A DNA stretch of 64,000 nucleotides, taken from NCBI GenBank assembly GCA_025455005.1, contig JALONH010000014.1, positions 1 through 64,000 of the forward strand. Reading direction: 5' to 3'. The DNA comes from Cytophagaceae bacterium (GTDB lineage Bacteria > Bacteroidota > Bacteroidia > Cytophagales > Cytophagaceae). Made by a program: the position numbers and the translations under genes. The notes beneath the pieces are model-generated. The model did no database searches. It was given only the letters and a program-made list of their open reading frames with translations, and was not told the DNA's origin. Shown piece after piece: positions 50,576 to 60,057 of the stretch; position 1 is the first letter of the stretch, and every line of letters starts with the position of its first letter.

Positions 50576-53500
50576 TTATTGTTTTAATACTTTTATTACT
50601 TCTTGATGTGAACTGTTACTTACTTTAATTAAATACATTCCCTTAGAATAAGAAGTCCCCAGTTCGATGCTTTTGGATGGGTCATGTGATGAAATGTATT
50701 CTACACGTTGCCCGCTCATATCCGTTATCTCTATTGTAACAGCATCCGAAATACCCGAAATGGATAAGGTGATACCCTCTGTGAAAGGATTGGGATACGA
50801 AGTCAATAACCAGCTGTTATCAGAAAGAACAATAACATGACTTTCTTTTGTTGTCCCATCGGTATCGACCATTAGTAATCGGTAATAGGTAGTGCCTTTG
50901 AAGGGTCTACTATCCGTAAATTGATACGATTTAATCGATCCGGCTGATCCATCTGCTGATACTCGTCCTATTGACTCAAATAGTATACCATCATCTGACC
51001 GTTGTATTATATAATGAGAGAAATTGATTTCATTTGACGACTCCCAACCTAGTGTAGCCCAATCGCCCGTCTTTCTTACTCTTAACGAGAGTAAATCTAC
51101 CGGTAATACACATAAAATGGTTGCTCGAACCGGTATACGGTCGCATGGTCCGGGTCCATTCGTGAACTCCCATCTATAGATATATGGATACCAATTGTTC
51201 GTACCCCCTACCCATGACGGGGAAGTTCCTGTAATACTGATATACCCACCGGATTCTGTAAAAGGATAGAAGGCATTGTCACGATTGTAATACAAATTTC
51301 CGGTTGTTCCGATAGCATCTAAGAAATATCCATTCCCAATTGTTAATGGAAAATCAAGTGGGATTCTATGTACACCGGCACTTGAAACTGGTACTGTTCG
51401 TGTATGAATTTGTGTGCCTGCACTATTGGAAACATTGATTCGAACATTTTGAGGACCTGCAGCATACACAGTAACATATCGTAATGTACATACTCTTAAA
51501 ACATTAAATCGGAACCTATAATTGTCTGCTCCATTATTTGTATGATTGGCATCTACCCATTGCGATAAGTTACCAAATGTAGTGTCGATAGCGCCTACCG
51601 TTCCTCCATAAAAAGAGACGTCTGCTACATAATAGGTTTTAGATTCATTTAAGGACGGCGTCGTATAAGCTGTTCCCGTTGTAAGCAAATTGCCTACAAC
51701 CGGTGCATCGTACCACTGATAGGTTTTGCCGGCTATCGTATTCGTGATGCTTAAGTTTACTGGGCCTACTCCACAACGAGCACCATCAACTGGTGTAGCA
51801 GCGGCGGTTGATGAAACCACCAAGATATCTGTTCTTTGAGCGCAAGACCCTCCTGTAACTCTTAATTCATATGAACCTGGTGAGGATATTCTTAAGAAAG
51901 ACCTTGTTTCGTCTGTTAATAATGCGCCGTTACGGTACCATGTAAATATAGCATTAGAGGGCAATAATGAACGAAGTGTATCCTGGGCAGGCGAACATAG
52001 TTGCTTATCAGGGCCTAGAGAAAATGTTAAATCCGTTTGAATTAAAACTTGATCACTTTGCAAACAACCTAGAGAATCTACAACAACTGTAATAGTCCCT
52101 CCAACCATTGTGTTATACATGGGTGATGTAGCGCCCACCACTCTAACATTATTTACAAACCAAGAAAATTGACGATTGGGGTGTGACCCAATTCCAGAAT
52201 GTAAAAACTTAGAAGATCCATTCAAACACAAAACATCATCTGGCCCCAAGGCTGGTGCAGTGCAAGGACATGGAGTGTAAAAAGTACCTGGGGAACCCTT
52301 GCGACAACCATCTCTCCAACTTGATGCTGCGTTTAGATCAAATGAGGGATTTATTAAATCTAATGTCGTACCTCTACCATTAGCAAGGAAAGGCCAAGGC
52401 GCTACATCGTTATAGGTCATTTGTAAACGAAGGTTTCCAATCCGATCGTATATCGAAATAGTTTCACCATCATTACTTAAATTAAAACCCAGGGGACCAA
52501 TCATTGCGCTTACCGTGGGATGAACAGCTTTAAACTTTATCGTATCTGATACCAATACCAAATACTGGCCAACCCCCAAAGTAGTTCCATTGGGTATAAC
52601 ATAGGCGTTATACAACTTAGAATCTTTTACTACCCAACCTGAAAGATTTACTGGTGCAGAACCGTTGTTAAACAGTTCAAACCAATCCCCTGAGTTGCTG
52701 TTATTAGCAGCAACTGTATCCGACTGATAATTGATTTCAGTTATAACTAATCGAGGAACGGACGTTGTAGCCGAAAAGTTTGCAGTGAAAGAAGCGGTAG
52801 ATCCTCCAAAGGTAACCGTGTTGGAGCTGGAAGTAGACGATGGTAAGGTTACACCAGAAGAAGACCAATTTGAAAATACATAACCGGGGTTTGGGTAAGC
52901 CGTGATGGTTACCGGTACGCCTCGGTAATAACTTCCTGTCCAAGGTAAGTTACAAGGCGCTACTGTGCTAATCACTACCCTACCGGCGCCGGCGGGTAAT
53001 GCGTTAATGGTTACTGAAGTTTGACCGGACAATCCAAAATACGATTGAGCATGTGCACGCGCAGCCGGTATTCTATTGTCTACAAACGTTCTTAATGCTG
53101 AAACGTTAGAACTCCAAGAGGCATAGGATCCTCCTACCGACGAGCCCCATCGATTGGTATGACGTGTAATCTCAGCATCTATTTCCATTCTTAATTCATC
53201 TATTTTTGCTTTAACATTACTAGCTGTATAAATCGTATTTAGTAAATCTGCATACCGGTTGATAAATGCATTTCTAAATTCTGTATTACTTAACAGCTTT
53301 AATAACATTGGTGAATGAACGCTTCGGGTGTCTGTTAATACCCGATTAATTTCGTTGTGCGTTGCTCCATAAAAACTAAACATTCCCCAAGCGAAGTCCG
53401 TGTCATGATAGATAAACCTCCATTTGCTTCCTACTTTATTCGGTTGCCAGAACTTTATATTATTATGTGGCCAATCCCAGTTGGTATGCACCAACTCGGC

Positions 53501-55570
53501 AATCATATAATCAATATAGTTGTTAATATCCAACATTTCTTTGACGGCTGTATAGTTAGCAGAAATCGTCATGTCATTATTTTGTATAAAATTAATCATA
53601 CTTAAAAATTCTGCATTTGATCCTTTTTTGGGATCCCCGTCAAATTCACAATAATCTACATCTCCGTCTCCTTGGCCAAAATTGTTTTCAAAATAAGTAT
53701 CATCGATACGCTCTCGTAAAGTATGTATACCCCAATATTGCCCATTTATAAATACTACGACAGGCGTATATCCTGCAAAGTCAACGTTATTTTCAATACA
53801 ATTAACACTGTTTAATAATCGATGATTAACTGCATCCCGTAATAGTGTCCCTTCAAAATCATTCCCGGCATTTCGTAACGTAATGGTTTCAAAATTGGTG
53901 TGTGTCGATTTTTTAGGTTCATCGAAAAATGGATATTCAAATGTTTTTTTACCATATTCTTCACCTGCCCTCAATTGAATACTTTTCATATCTCGCATTC
54001 TCGACCATCCTCCTAATATTTTTACCCCTGCATCTTGTTCTATTTGAAACACTTTTCCTTTATCAAAAAACTCTACATGAATTTCTCTGGTCCAATCTTG
54101 CCAATAGTTATAACAATAATGTGGGTCATCCGGACATTGAGACGTAACAGACGTTGGGCCATCCACATAAATCCCTGTATTAGTATCAAAGAGGTTGGCC
54201 GGAGCGGTAGAAATAGAAAACACCGCTAGCGTAACATTCTGATTGATAAAGTATGTATTAGTTTCAAAACTAGATGTAATAAAGCCGGTGTTAAAGGTGG
54301 CTGCCCGTACCACAGTATTGGCAGTAATGGATATAGGACCGGTATAAGTAGGCGACGAAGCCGTTGGCTTAGAACCATCGGTAGTAAACCGAATTGTAGA
54401 AGAAGGATTAGATCTAGTTAAGGTAAGAGATTGAACACCATTATAAAAACCTGCTGGTAATGAAAACACTACCGGATCTGTCCAATACCCATTAAATGCT
54501 GTAGAGGATCCATTGGATGCATTTGGAGTAGCAGGACTTAATAAACGTAAAGTAGCGGAACCGTTAGGAAAACGACCAAAGGTATTGTCTGCTTGCAAAG
54601 CCGGAATACTTACCGAATTGATTAATGTTCCTGTATTATCATATAGTTGAACCGCTTGACCACCGGCTTTTAGTTTAAAATTTGTGTGAAGATTATTTGT
54701 CACAACCGGAGGGGTGAACCAAGATGGTAAAGACTGATAATTCATAGACGCATCCGCAATCCCTGCTATTAAAAATGGTCGCATAGATAAATCAGAAGAA
54801 GTTGCTGATCTATTATGAGTTTCAATAGCTAATACGTTGTTACCTGTAACAAGTAAAGAGGTAAATACAGAGGATGGTATACTATACATTTCAGGATTTC
54901 CACCGGAATACATTAATGCTTCTCTATCTGATTCTGCCGGAGTATTGAATGCCGGAACTGGTGTACTCATGTTTCCTCTAGCTATTTCTTGTCCATTCAG
55001 ATACGCGATAAATCCATCGTCGTAGTCCATATAAAGTGTAAGGGATTTGATTTGATTGGGGTCTACAACGGTAAAAGTACGTCGAGCATACAACGAAATA
55101 TAGGGGCCTGCTACGACTGTTCCATCATCTCCATCGGCATATCCCAGCCCACCGTTGCCTGTATTCCAAGCTCCATCATTAAAACTCAACGTTTTCCAGT
55201 TCGGGATATTTGCCGTAGGTACTAGGTACTTCCAACTATTGCTTTCTAAAACTAAACTTTCAAAATGGTCGATATAATCTACCCTGTTTTTACCGGATGC
55301 AAAGAGTGTCAAGTATCCATTCGCCGGTATAGATATAGAAGGGAAGGTCCATTTCGAAGGTAGGAGTGGATTGTCGGTTATTCTATAACCGGCTAGATTC
55401 ACCGCACTGCCGCCACTATTAAACAATTCTATCCAATCTTCATAGTCCCCATCATTATCCGGATACGTAGTATAATTATTAGTACTTACTTCATTTATGA
55501 TTACTTGATTAAATCCGGATAAAGTGGAGGAAAGGACCACTACTAAGGCAAACATCCATTTTTTCATCAT
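50576..55570 (-). CDS. CotH-kinase protein with lamin-tail domains and T9SS type-A sorting signal
   Basis: 1664 residues with a signal peptide. Order: a lamin-tail domain (INEVSTNNYTTYPDNDGDYE), a beta-sandwich region, a chitobiase/CHB_HEX_C-like domain (TIRFTTDGSKPTASSP), then the CotH kinase domain (WGIHTLRERIDDTYFENNFG, WDWPHNNIKFW with the Asn, WRFIYHDTDFAWGMF with the metal-binding Asp), an InlB-like repeat, a second lamin-tail domain (LVITEINYQSDT), Ig-like parts (LGPDKQLCSPAQ) and a type-A CTD (SYPNPFTEGITLSI ... GMYLIKVSNSS). CotH proteins are secreted protein-kinase-like enzymes. It is the last gene of a six-gene operon. Confidence 0.87.
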   Translation of the reverse strand: MMKKWMFALVVVLSSTLSGFNQVIINEVSTNNYTTYPDNDGDYEDWIELFNSGGSAVNLAGYRITDNPLLPSKWTFPSISIPANGYLTLFASGKNRVDYIDHFESLVLESNSWKYLVPTANIPNWKTLSFNDGAWNTGNGGLGYADGDDGTVVAGPYISLYARRTFTVVDPNQIKSLTLYMDYDDGFIAYLNGQEIARGNMSTPVPAFNTPAESDREALMYSGGNPEMYSIPSSVFTSLLVTGNNVLAIETHNRSATSSDLSMRPFLIAGIADASMNYQSLPSWFTPPVVTNNLHTNFKLKAGGQAVQLYDNTGTLINSVSIPALQADNTFGRFPNGSATLRLLSPATPNASNGSSTAFNGYWTDPVVFSLPAGFYNGVQSLTLTRSNPSSTIRFTTDGSKPTASSPTYTGPISITANTVVRAATFNTGFITSSFETNTYFINQNVTLAVFSISTAPANLFDTNTGIYVDGPTSVTSQCPDDPHYCYNYWQDWTREIHVEFFDKGKVFQIEQDAGVKILGGWSRMRDMKSIQLRAGEEYGKKTFEYPFFDEPKKSTHTNFETITLRNAGNDFEGTLLRDAVNHRLLNSVNCIENNVDFAGYTPVVVFINGQYWGIHTLRERIDDTYFENNFGQGDGDVDYCEFDGDPKKGSNAEFLSMINFIQNNDMTISANYTAVKEMLDINNYIDYMIAELVHTNWDWPHNNIKFWQPNKVGSKWRFIYHDTDFAWGMFSFYGATHNEINRVLTDTRSVHSPMLLKLLSNTEFRNAFINRYADLLNTIYTASNVKAKIDELRMEIDAEITRHTNRWGSSVGGSYASWSSNVSALRTFVDNRIPAARAHAQSYFGLSGQTSVTINALPAGAGRVVISTVAPCNLPWTGSYYRGVPVTITAYPNPGYVFSNWSSSGVTLPSSTSSSNTVTFGGSTASFTANFSATTSVPRLVITEINYQSDTVAANNSNSGDWFELFNNGSAPVNLSGWVVKDSKLYNAYVIPNGTTLGVGQYLVLVSDTIKFKAVHPTVSAMIGPLGFNLSNDGETISIYDRIGNLRLQMTYNDVAPWPFLANGRGTTLDLINPSFDLNAASSWRDGCRKGSPGTFYTPCPCTAPALGPDDVLCLNGSSKFLHSGIGSHPNRQFSWFVNNVRVVGATSPMYNTMVGGTITVVVDSLGCLQSDQVLIQTDLTFSLGPDKQLCSPAQDTLRSLLPSNAIFTWYRNGALLTDETRSFLRISSPGSYELRVTGGSCAQRTDILVVSSTAAATPVDGARCGVGPVNLSITNTIAGKTYQWYDAPVVGNLLTTGTAYTTPSLNESKTYYVADVSFYGGTVGAIDTTFGNLSQWVDANHTNNGADNYRFRFNVLRVCTLRYVTVYAAGPQNVRINVSNSAGTQIHTRTVPVSSAGVHRIPLDFPLTIGNGYFLDAIGTTGNLYYNRDNAFYPFTESGGYISITGTSPSWVGGTNNWYPYIYRWEFTNGPGPCDRIPVRATILCVLPVDLLSLRVRKTGDWATLGWESSNEINFSHYIIQRSDDGILFESIGRVSADGSAGSIKSYQFTDSRPFKGTTYYRLLMVDTDGTTKESHVIVLSDNSWLLTSYPNPFTEGITLSISGISDAVTIEITDMSGQRVEYISSHDPSKSIELGTSYSKGMYLIKVSNSSHQEVIKVLKQ

Positions 55571-55581
55571 AGAAACTAATT

Positions 55582-56247
55582 TTAAATACTTACTTTATAA
55601 TTTAATCCAACAATAAAGGAACGAATAGGATTGGATTCGTTGAACTCTCGTTGAAGCATATAGAACGGTTGTATTAAATGGTGTTGATTAATTTTATATT
55701 TCACACCAAATTCATACCGAACACGATTAAACTCATTTCTGTCATATTTGATTTGATAAAACAATTCTACTGCTGCATAGGGCTTCCAACGTCTATCCGT
55801 ATCATAACTTAAAGTAAATTGACCTCTTAAATAATTGCCGGGAGCCATCCAGTCTTCTGTCCGTTGTATGTCGGTATATTGTTTTTGAAATTGTAGGTAA
55901 TATTTTGTAACCCATTTCTTCCACTTGGTGTCATACGAAACTTTTATTTGAAGGCGGTGTCGCGTTTCAAACCTATCGGTAAAATCTGTTTTACTCGAGT
56001 AGCGATAATGTAATTCGCCGGACCAATGTTTATTGTAGGTATAGTTCATCCCTCCTTCTATATAAAATATTTCAAGTGCTGAAATATTTTGTCCTATTCG
56101 TGTTCCAAATAAAACTTCAGAAGACCAGTGTCTGGACCATTTTTTTTCTATCGTCACTCTATTCCACAACCGAAAATCATTGATTTGTGCTTGACCTGAG
56201 GAGGTAAGCATCCAAACGATTGTCGAAATGAATAACTGCTTTTTCAT
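55582..56247 (-). CDS. DUF2490-family outer-membrane protein
   Basis: 221 residues with a signal peptide (ending about GQAQ) followed by antiparallel beta strands with aromatic girdles (FRLWNRVTIEKKWSRHWSSE, ELHYRYSSKTDFTDRFETRH, KYYLQFQKQYT) and a C-terminal strand ending GLNYKVSI. This is the DUF2490 8-12-strand barrel pattern. Function unknown. Starts immediately before the stop-adjacent DUF4956 gene, with no intergenic gap, and 11 bases upstream of the CotH gene. Confidence 0.8.
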   Translation of the reverse strand: MKKQLFISTIVWMLTSSGQAQINDFRLWNRVTIEKKWSRHWSSEVLFGTRIGQNISALEIFYIEGGMNYTYNKHWSGELHYRYSSKTDFTDRFETRHRLQIKVSYDTKWKKWVTKYYLQFQKQYTDIQRTEDWMAPGNYLRGQFTLSYDTDRRWKPYAAVELFYQIKYDRNEFNRVRYEFGVKYKINQHHLIQPFYMLQREFNESNPIRSFIVGLNYKVSI

Positions 56248-56982
56248 TTAGGCATAATAAAAGATTTCTACTTGAGCTACATCGCGTAGAAAATCTATTT
56301 TATTAATTGAGACTTTATAGATATTTAAACCTGTTCTTGTTTTTAAATCTTCAATCAAGGCATTTTCGTTTTCCGGTTTTATCAATTGAATATTTTCATA
56401 TAAAACGATTTTTGAAAATTGTCTTTTGAAAATAACATTGCCGTCCAACAAATAGGTCATACAGATGATAGCTGCACATATTACAGCTAACATTTTTGGT
56501 TCTAGGTTAATAGCGCAAATCAGGCCCACCGCGATAACAATAAAAATATACGTCATGTCTTTTGTCGATATGCCTTCTGTCCGATAACGCAACATAGAGA
56601 ACACGGCAAACAAACCAAAAGCAGCTCCCATAGATAGCTTTACTTGATTCATCACGTAGGTGAGTATGAAAATGATAATATTGAATATAAAAAAGGTAAA
56701 TAGTATTTCACGTTTGTGATAATTTGGATAGTAGATAAGTCCAATAATAATTAATGTGGTTACAATACTTGCACCAAATCCAATTGCGAATTGAAGGTTT
56801 AATTCTGCTATGTCTTCTTTTTTATCTTTATCTTTTTTCTTTTTCTTTTTTTCTGAATACTCTTCTTCCATTTCAGAAGAAAACGACTCTTGAGCAAATA
56901 CACAAACACCTGTTCTCTCCGGAACGAATACCATGGCGCCCACCATACACATAAAAATGATCACTACTTTAGACATACACAT
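56248..56982 (-). CDS. DUF4956-family membrane protein
   Basis: 244 residues: N-terminal hydrophobic segment, a lysine-rich acidic-basic linker (EEEYSEKKKKKKDKDKKED, about residues 40-60), then five predicted membrane helices (about 65-190) and a soluble C-terminal domain (LIEDLKTRTGLNIYKVSINK). DUF4956 proteins often sit beside VTC-domain genes. They may form a membrane partner or channel for polyphosphate synthesis; that is inference. It overlaps the VTC gene by 14 bases. Confidence 0.85.
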   Translation of the reverse strand: MCMSKVVIIFMCMVGAMVFVPERTGVCVFAQESFSSEMEEEYSEKKKKKKDKDKKEDIAELNLQFAIGFGASIVTTLIIIGLIYYPNYHKREILFTFFIFNIIIFILTYVMNQVKLSMGAAFGLFAVFSMLRYRTEGISTKDMTYIFIVIAVGLICAINLEPKMLAVICAAIICMTYLLDGNVIFKRQFSKIVLYENIQLIKPENENALIEDLKTRTGLNIYKVSINKIDFLRDVAQVEIFYYA

Positions 56983-57733
56983 TCCCCTTCAGTTTGTTGA
57001 TATAATGAAATTTAGGTTTAAAATTATTTTGTTTTAACTCCGGGTAGAGAGAAGCAACTCCTATACAATATTTACTGAACCCGCCTTCTCTAATGTGGAG
57101 GGCTTTCATAATGTGAGAAAAAGTTGAACGCATAACTTTCCCTTGCTTTAACTCCGCTATAACTAAAAAGCTATAATCCACTGCCTTATTTTCCCAGTGC
57201 ATTTGCAAGCCTACATCAATCGTCAACCGTTCGCTATGGTTGTTGTTCACTAATGTAATTCGATTGTAATTAACCCAAATTACCGGTTGAATCCGCTCGG
57301 ATGTTACTCCTGTTTTATTTTCTATAAATTCTGCTTCTTTCTGGTGCGCCTCAAAGAACTGATTAATTTCAGTAGTTTTAATTCTTTCTTTAATTGTTCT
57401 GCCCTTACTGTTTTTAAACTTTATTTCTAAAAACTGAATAGCTGACTCTACGTATTTTCGTGCACGAACTTTATAGCGATTTAATTTTTTGGTTTGATGG
57501 CGGTGGTAAAATTGAAAATCCGGAGTATCAAAATATAAGGTTTCATACCGACTTTGACGATTTCCCTCCACTTCTAATACACGAAACTCCTCTTTTAATT
57601 GCTCTAAAATAGTAGGTAGTTGCGCTGCAGCAAACACGAACTTTGTATCCGTTCGGTCCATAAGCTTTACAGCATCCATTTCAGCTAAGGTGATGGGAGT
57701 GTAGTGTTGTAATATCGTATGGATGTCTACCAA
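56969..57733 (-). CDS. VTC-domain polyphosphate polymerase
   Basis: 254 residues with the VTC fold: MDRTDTKFVFAAAQL, YETLYFDTPDFQFYHRHQTK, NRYKVRARKY with the Arg/Lys tunnel residues, FLEIKFKNSKGRTIKERI and VIAELKQGK. These basic and acidic tunnel positions match the catalytic domain of eukaryotic Vtc4 polyphosphate polymerase. No membrane segment. A cytoplasmic enzyme that may make polyphosphate from ATP and, with DUF4956, act at the membrane. Gap to the preceding gene is 3 bases. Confidence 0.85.
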   Translation of the reverse strand: MVDIHTILQHYTPITLAEMDAVKLMDRTDTKFVFAAAQLPTILEQLKEEFRVLEVEGNRQSRYETLYFDTPDFQFYHRHQTKKLNRYKVRARKYVESAIQFLEIKFKNSKGRTIKERIKTTEINQFFEAHQKEAEFIENKTGVTSERIQPVIWVNYNRITLVNNNHSERLTIDVGLQMHWENKAVDYSFLVIAELKQGKVMRSTFSHIMKALHIREGGFSKYCIGVASLYPELKQNNFKPKFHYINKLKGNVYV

Positions 57734-57736
57734 GAA

Positions 57737-58297
57737 TTAATAGGTATAGGTGTATACTTTTTTTTCTATTACTTTGCCTTGAGCATCGGTCACTACTTTT
57801 TCTTTTATTAGCCCCTTTGCATCATAGGTATAAAGTGTTTTTTCTACTACTGCGCCTTTACCGTCGTATAGAATGGTGCTTTGTTTTTCTCCGAATGCAT
57901 TATAGGTAGTAGTACTTTTAGAAGTAAGTTGACCGCTACTGTTGTATGTTGCCTCTTCAATTTTTTTTCCAAAGGAATCGTATTTAAACGTTTCTTTTTT
58001 CTTTAATGTGCCATCTGCCAAATAGATGGCGTGTTCTACACAGTTTCCATTTACATATTTATAGGTTTCTTTTTTATCCAACTTTCCTTCTTTGTAAGTC
58101 TGTTCTTCAATCAGATTTCCGGAGGCATCAAAAATGGTGACTTTCTTTTTCTCTTTCATGTCTCCCTCCTCATCCCACTCTGTACTGATTACAGTCCTTG
58201 TTTTGATACGATATTTTTTTACTTCTTTATCATCTTGTGCAAATACAGATGTAAGAAGTAGACAAAGGGATAGGCTCAGAAGAATATTCTTTTTCAT
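57737..58297 (-). CDS. Secreted protein with YD/RHS-like repeats
   Basis: 186 residues, signal peptide ending about VFAQ, then a tandem array of short strands (YKYDSFGKKIEEATYNSSGQ, TTTYNAFGEKQSTILYDGKG, YTYDAKGLIKEKVVTDAQG), YD-repeat-like with period about 20, and a C-terminus ending YTYTY. Mature protein is Lys-rich. Periplasmic or surface; function unknown. Its start codon overlaps the stop of the upstream lipoprotein gene by 1 base (TAATG). Confidence 0.75.
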   Translation of the reverse strand: MKKNILLSLSLCLLLTSVFAQDDKEVKKYRIKTRTVISTEWDEEGDMKEKKKVTIFDASGNLIEEQTYKEGKLDKKETYKYVNGNCVEHAIYLADGTLKKKETFKYDSFGKKIEEATYNSSGQLTSKSTTTYNAFGEKQSTILYDGKGAVVEKTLYTYDAKGLIKEKVVTDAQGKVIEKKVYTYTY

Positions 58298-59049
58298 TAT
58301 TCAATAATATCAATTACGCCGGCATTTTGATTGGAAGAAGTAATTACTACTTGTTTTGAAATTATAGTATCTCTTGGTAAGGAAGGATTGAACACATGTA
58401 ATTGATTATTTGAAATGGAATAAACATAATACGTTCCTTCCGGTAAATTATTAAAGACAAATTGTCCTCCACTCATAGTTTTAGTCCGATCAAAATACGG
58501 TTGTGACAAGGATCTTGTGATGTAAACATCAGCATCAATAGCTGCGTAAGGACCATTACAAATAGTAAAGGTAGGATCGCAATCCAAGGCAGACACTCTT
58601 CCGGTGATAGAGTATGGCCCTATTTCTATATTTCGATTGTCTTCTCGAACAATGACAATCTCTCCTAAATCTTTATTTCCTTGAAGATCTACATCCAATA
58701 CAACCGGATATTCATTATTGGGAGATTGTAAGGTAGTATCTTGAGAAAAAACATAAATTTTGTATTTCCCTTTTTGTAAAAATTTAAATTCAAAAGCTCC
58801 ATCGTAACTACTGAAGGTTCGGTCTCCATAACCGACATTATCCCCATAAATAATAAAAACATTTTGATCAGAGGCAGGGGAAGTTCCGGTGTATCGGGCT
58901 AATGGAACATTATCCCATTCAGCATAGTATTTTGCTATGATTTTACCTTTAATGGAATATTTCCCACCTTCTCCTTCTTCCTTTTTACAAGATGTAAATA
59001 GAAGCAAAGCTCCCAGGCTGAGTCCAATTAGTATACGATATATTAACAC
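58297..59049 (-). CDS. Lipoprotein with carboxypeptidase-regulatory-like domains
   Basis: 250 residues starting at GTG (59049). Lipobox in LLLFTSCKK (Cys about residue 21). Mature part has two beta-sandwich modules (YSIKGKIIAKYYAEWDNVPL with FEFKFLQKGKYKIYVFSQDT, and YSITGRVSALDCDPTF with FVFNNLPEGTYYVYSISNN). First gene of the CotH/VTC operon. A strong Shine-Dalgarno AAGGAGG is 6 bases upstream of the GTG, which decides the start. Confidence 0.82.
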   Translation of the reverse strand: MLIYRILIGLSLGALLLFTSCKKEEGEGGKYSIKGKIIAKYYAEWDNVPLARYTGTSPASDQNVFIIYGDNVGYGDRTFSSYDGAFEFKFLQKGKYKIYVFSQDTTLQSPNNEYPVVLDVDLQGNKDLGEIVIVREDNRNIEIGPYSITGRVSALDCDPTFTICNGPYAAIDADVYITRSLSQPYFDRTKTMSGGQFVFNNLPEGTYYVYSISNNQLHVFNPSLPRDTIISKQVVITSSNQNAGVIDIIE

Positions 59050-59055
59050 GTGAAG

Positions 59056-59062
59056 CCTCCTT
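59056..59062 (-). promoter_or_regulatory. Strong Shine-Dalgarno before a GTG start
   Basis: Minus strand AAGGAGG, 6 bases upstream of the GTG at 59049. Bacteroidota genes usually lack such strong SD sites, so it is unusual here and supports the GTG start. Confidence 0.65.
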
Positions 59063-59090
59063 AAGTTACTTTATCTAAGATATAATTATA

Positions 59091-59098
59091 CAAATCTA
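59091..59098 (-). promoter_or_regulatory. Promoter of the CotH/VTC operon
   Basis: Minus strand TAGATTTG matches TAnnTTTG exactly, 42 bases upstream of the GTG of the first operon gene. No clear -33 TTTG at the usual spacing. Confidence 0.45.
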
Positions 59099-59193
59099 AG
59101 AAAAATATTAAGATTGTGTTATCTTTTTGTTACCAATGCAATGTATGGAATAGATAAATAGGAGAAATCAATGGGTGGAATTATAGATGCCGT

Positions 59194-60057
59194 TTATTGA
59201 ATAAGTGCTCCGGTCATAGAAATGGATCCCATAGTTGCCGTATCGTTAAAAAATGTTGTTGATTCGGTTGTTTGTTGAAGGCCTAAGCAATACAACAAAG
59301 GCAAAAAGTGTTCCGGCGTAGGGACTGCTAAGGTGCTGTTTTTTATGTTTTTATAATTTATAATAGAGGCATGGTCTCTTTGAATTATTTTATTTTTAAT
59401 CTCAGTATTAAATTCTGTTGCCCAATCAAACGCTTTCTCTTGCCACTGCATTAACCCCAGATTGTGTACAATATTACCAGACCCAATGATTAAGACACCC
59501 TTTTGACGTAAAAGTGCCAAGTCTTTTGCCATTTCCAAATGTTGTTGAGGTGTTTTACGAACGTCCAAACTTAGTTGATAGACCGGAATCTTGGCATCCG
59601 GATACATTGGTTTTAAAACCGACCAAGTTCCATGATCCAAGCCCCAGCTATGGTCTTCGTGTGCTTTCCATCGTTCCAATAATTGTATGGTTTCCTTCGC
59701 TTTTTCCGGAGTACCCGGTGCCGGATATTGAGCCTCTTGCAAGGCTTTGGGAAATCCACCAAAGTCATGAATGGTTCTGGGATAAGGCATGGCCGTAACT
59801 TTTGTCCCGATCGTTTCCCAATGAGCCGAGATGCATAATATGGCTTGTGGGGTTGGGAGTTGTTGACCTAATTTAGCCCAGGTGGAGGAGAACGTATTTT
59901 CTTCAATGGCATTCATTGGACTGCCATGTCCAACAAAAACTACGGGCATCCAAACGGCTTTACTAGATTCTTTATCCCATGCTTTTGTAAATGAATACAA
60001 TGAAGTCATAACTCCCGCTCCTATGCCTGCTTTTTTTATAAACTGCCGTCGGTTCAT
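59194..60057 (-). CDS. LigB-type extradiol dioxygenase, Tat-signal-bearing
   Basis: 287 residues of the 4,5-DOPA-extradiol/YgiD-like class III dioxygenases: VVFVGHGSPMNAIE, LCISAHWETIG, IHDFGGFPKALQ, DHSWGLDHGTWSVLKP, and a late LIIGSGNIVHNLGLM. The His ligands of the metal centre are present. The N-terminus MNRRQFIKKAG followed by GAGVMTSLYSF is a twin-arginine signal, so the protein is probably exported folded. Substrate unknown. Overlaps the upstream DsbA-like gene by 4 bases. Confidence 0.86.
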   Translation of the reverse strand: MNRRQFIKKAGIGAGVMTSLYSFTKAWDKESSKAVWMPVVFVGHGSPMNAIEENTFSSTWAKLGQQLPTPQAILCISAHWETIGTKVTAMPYPRTIHDFGGFPKALQEAQYPAPGTPEKAKETIQLLERWKAHEDHSWGLDHGTWSVLKPMYPDAKIPVYQLSLDVRKTPQQHLEMAKDLALLRQKGVLIIGSGNIVHNLGLMQWQEKAFDWATEFNTEIKNKIIQRDHASIINYKNIKNSTLAVPTPEHFLPLLYCLGLQQTTESTTFFNDTATMGSISMTGALIQ

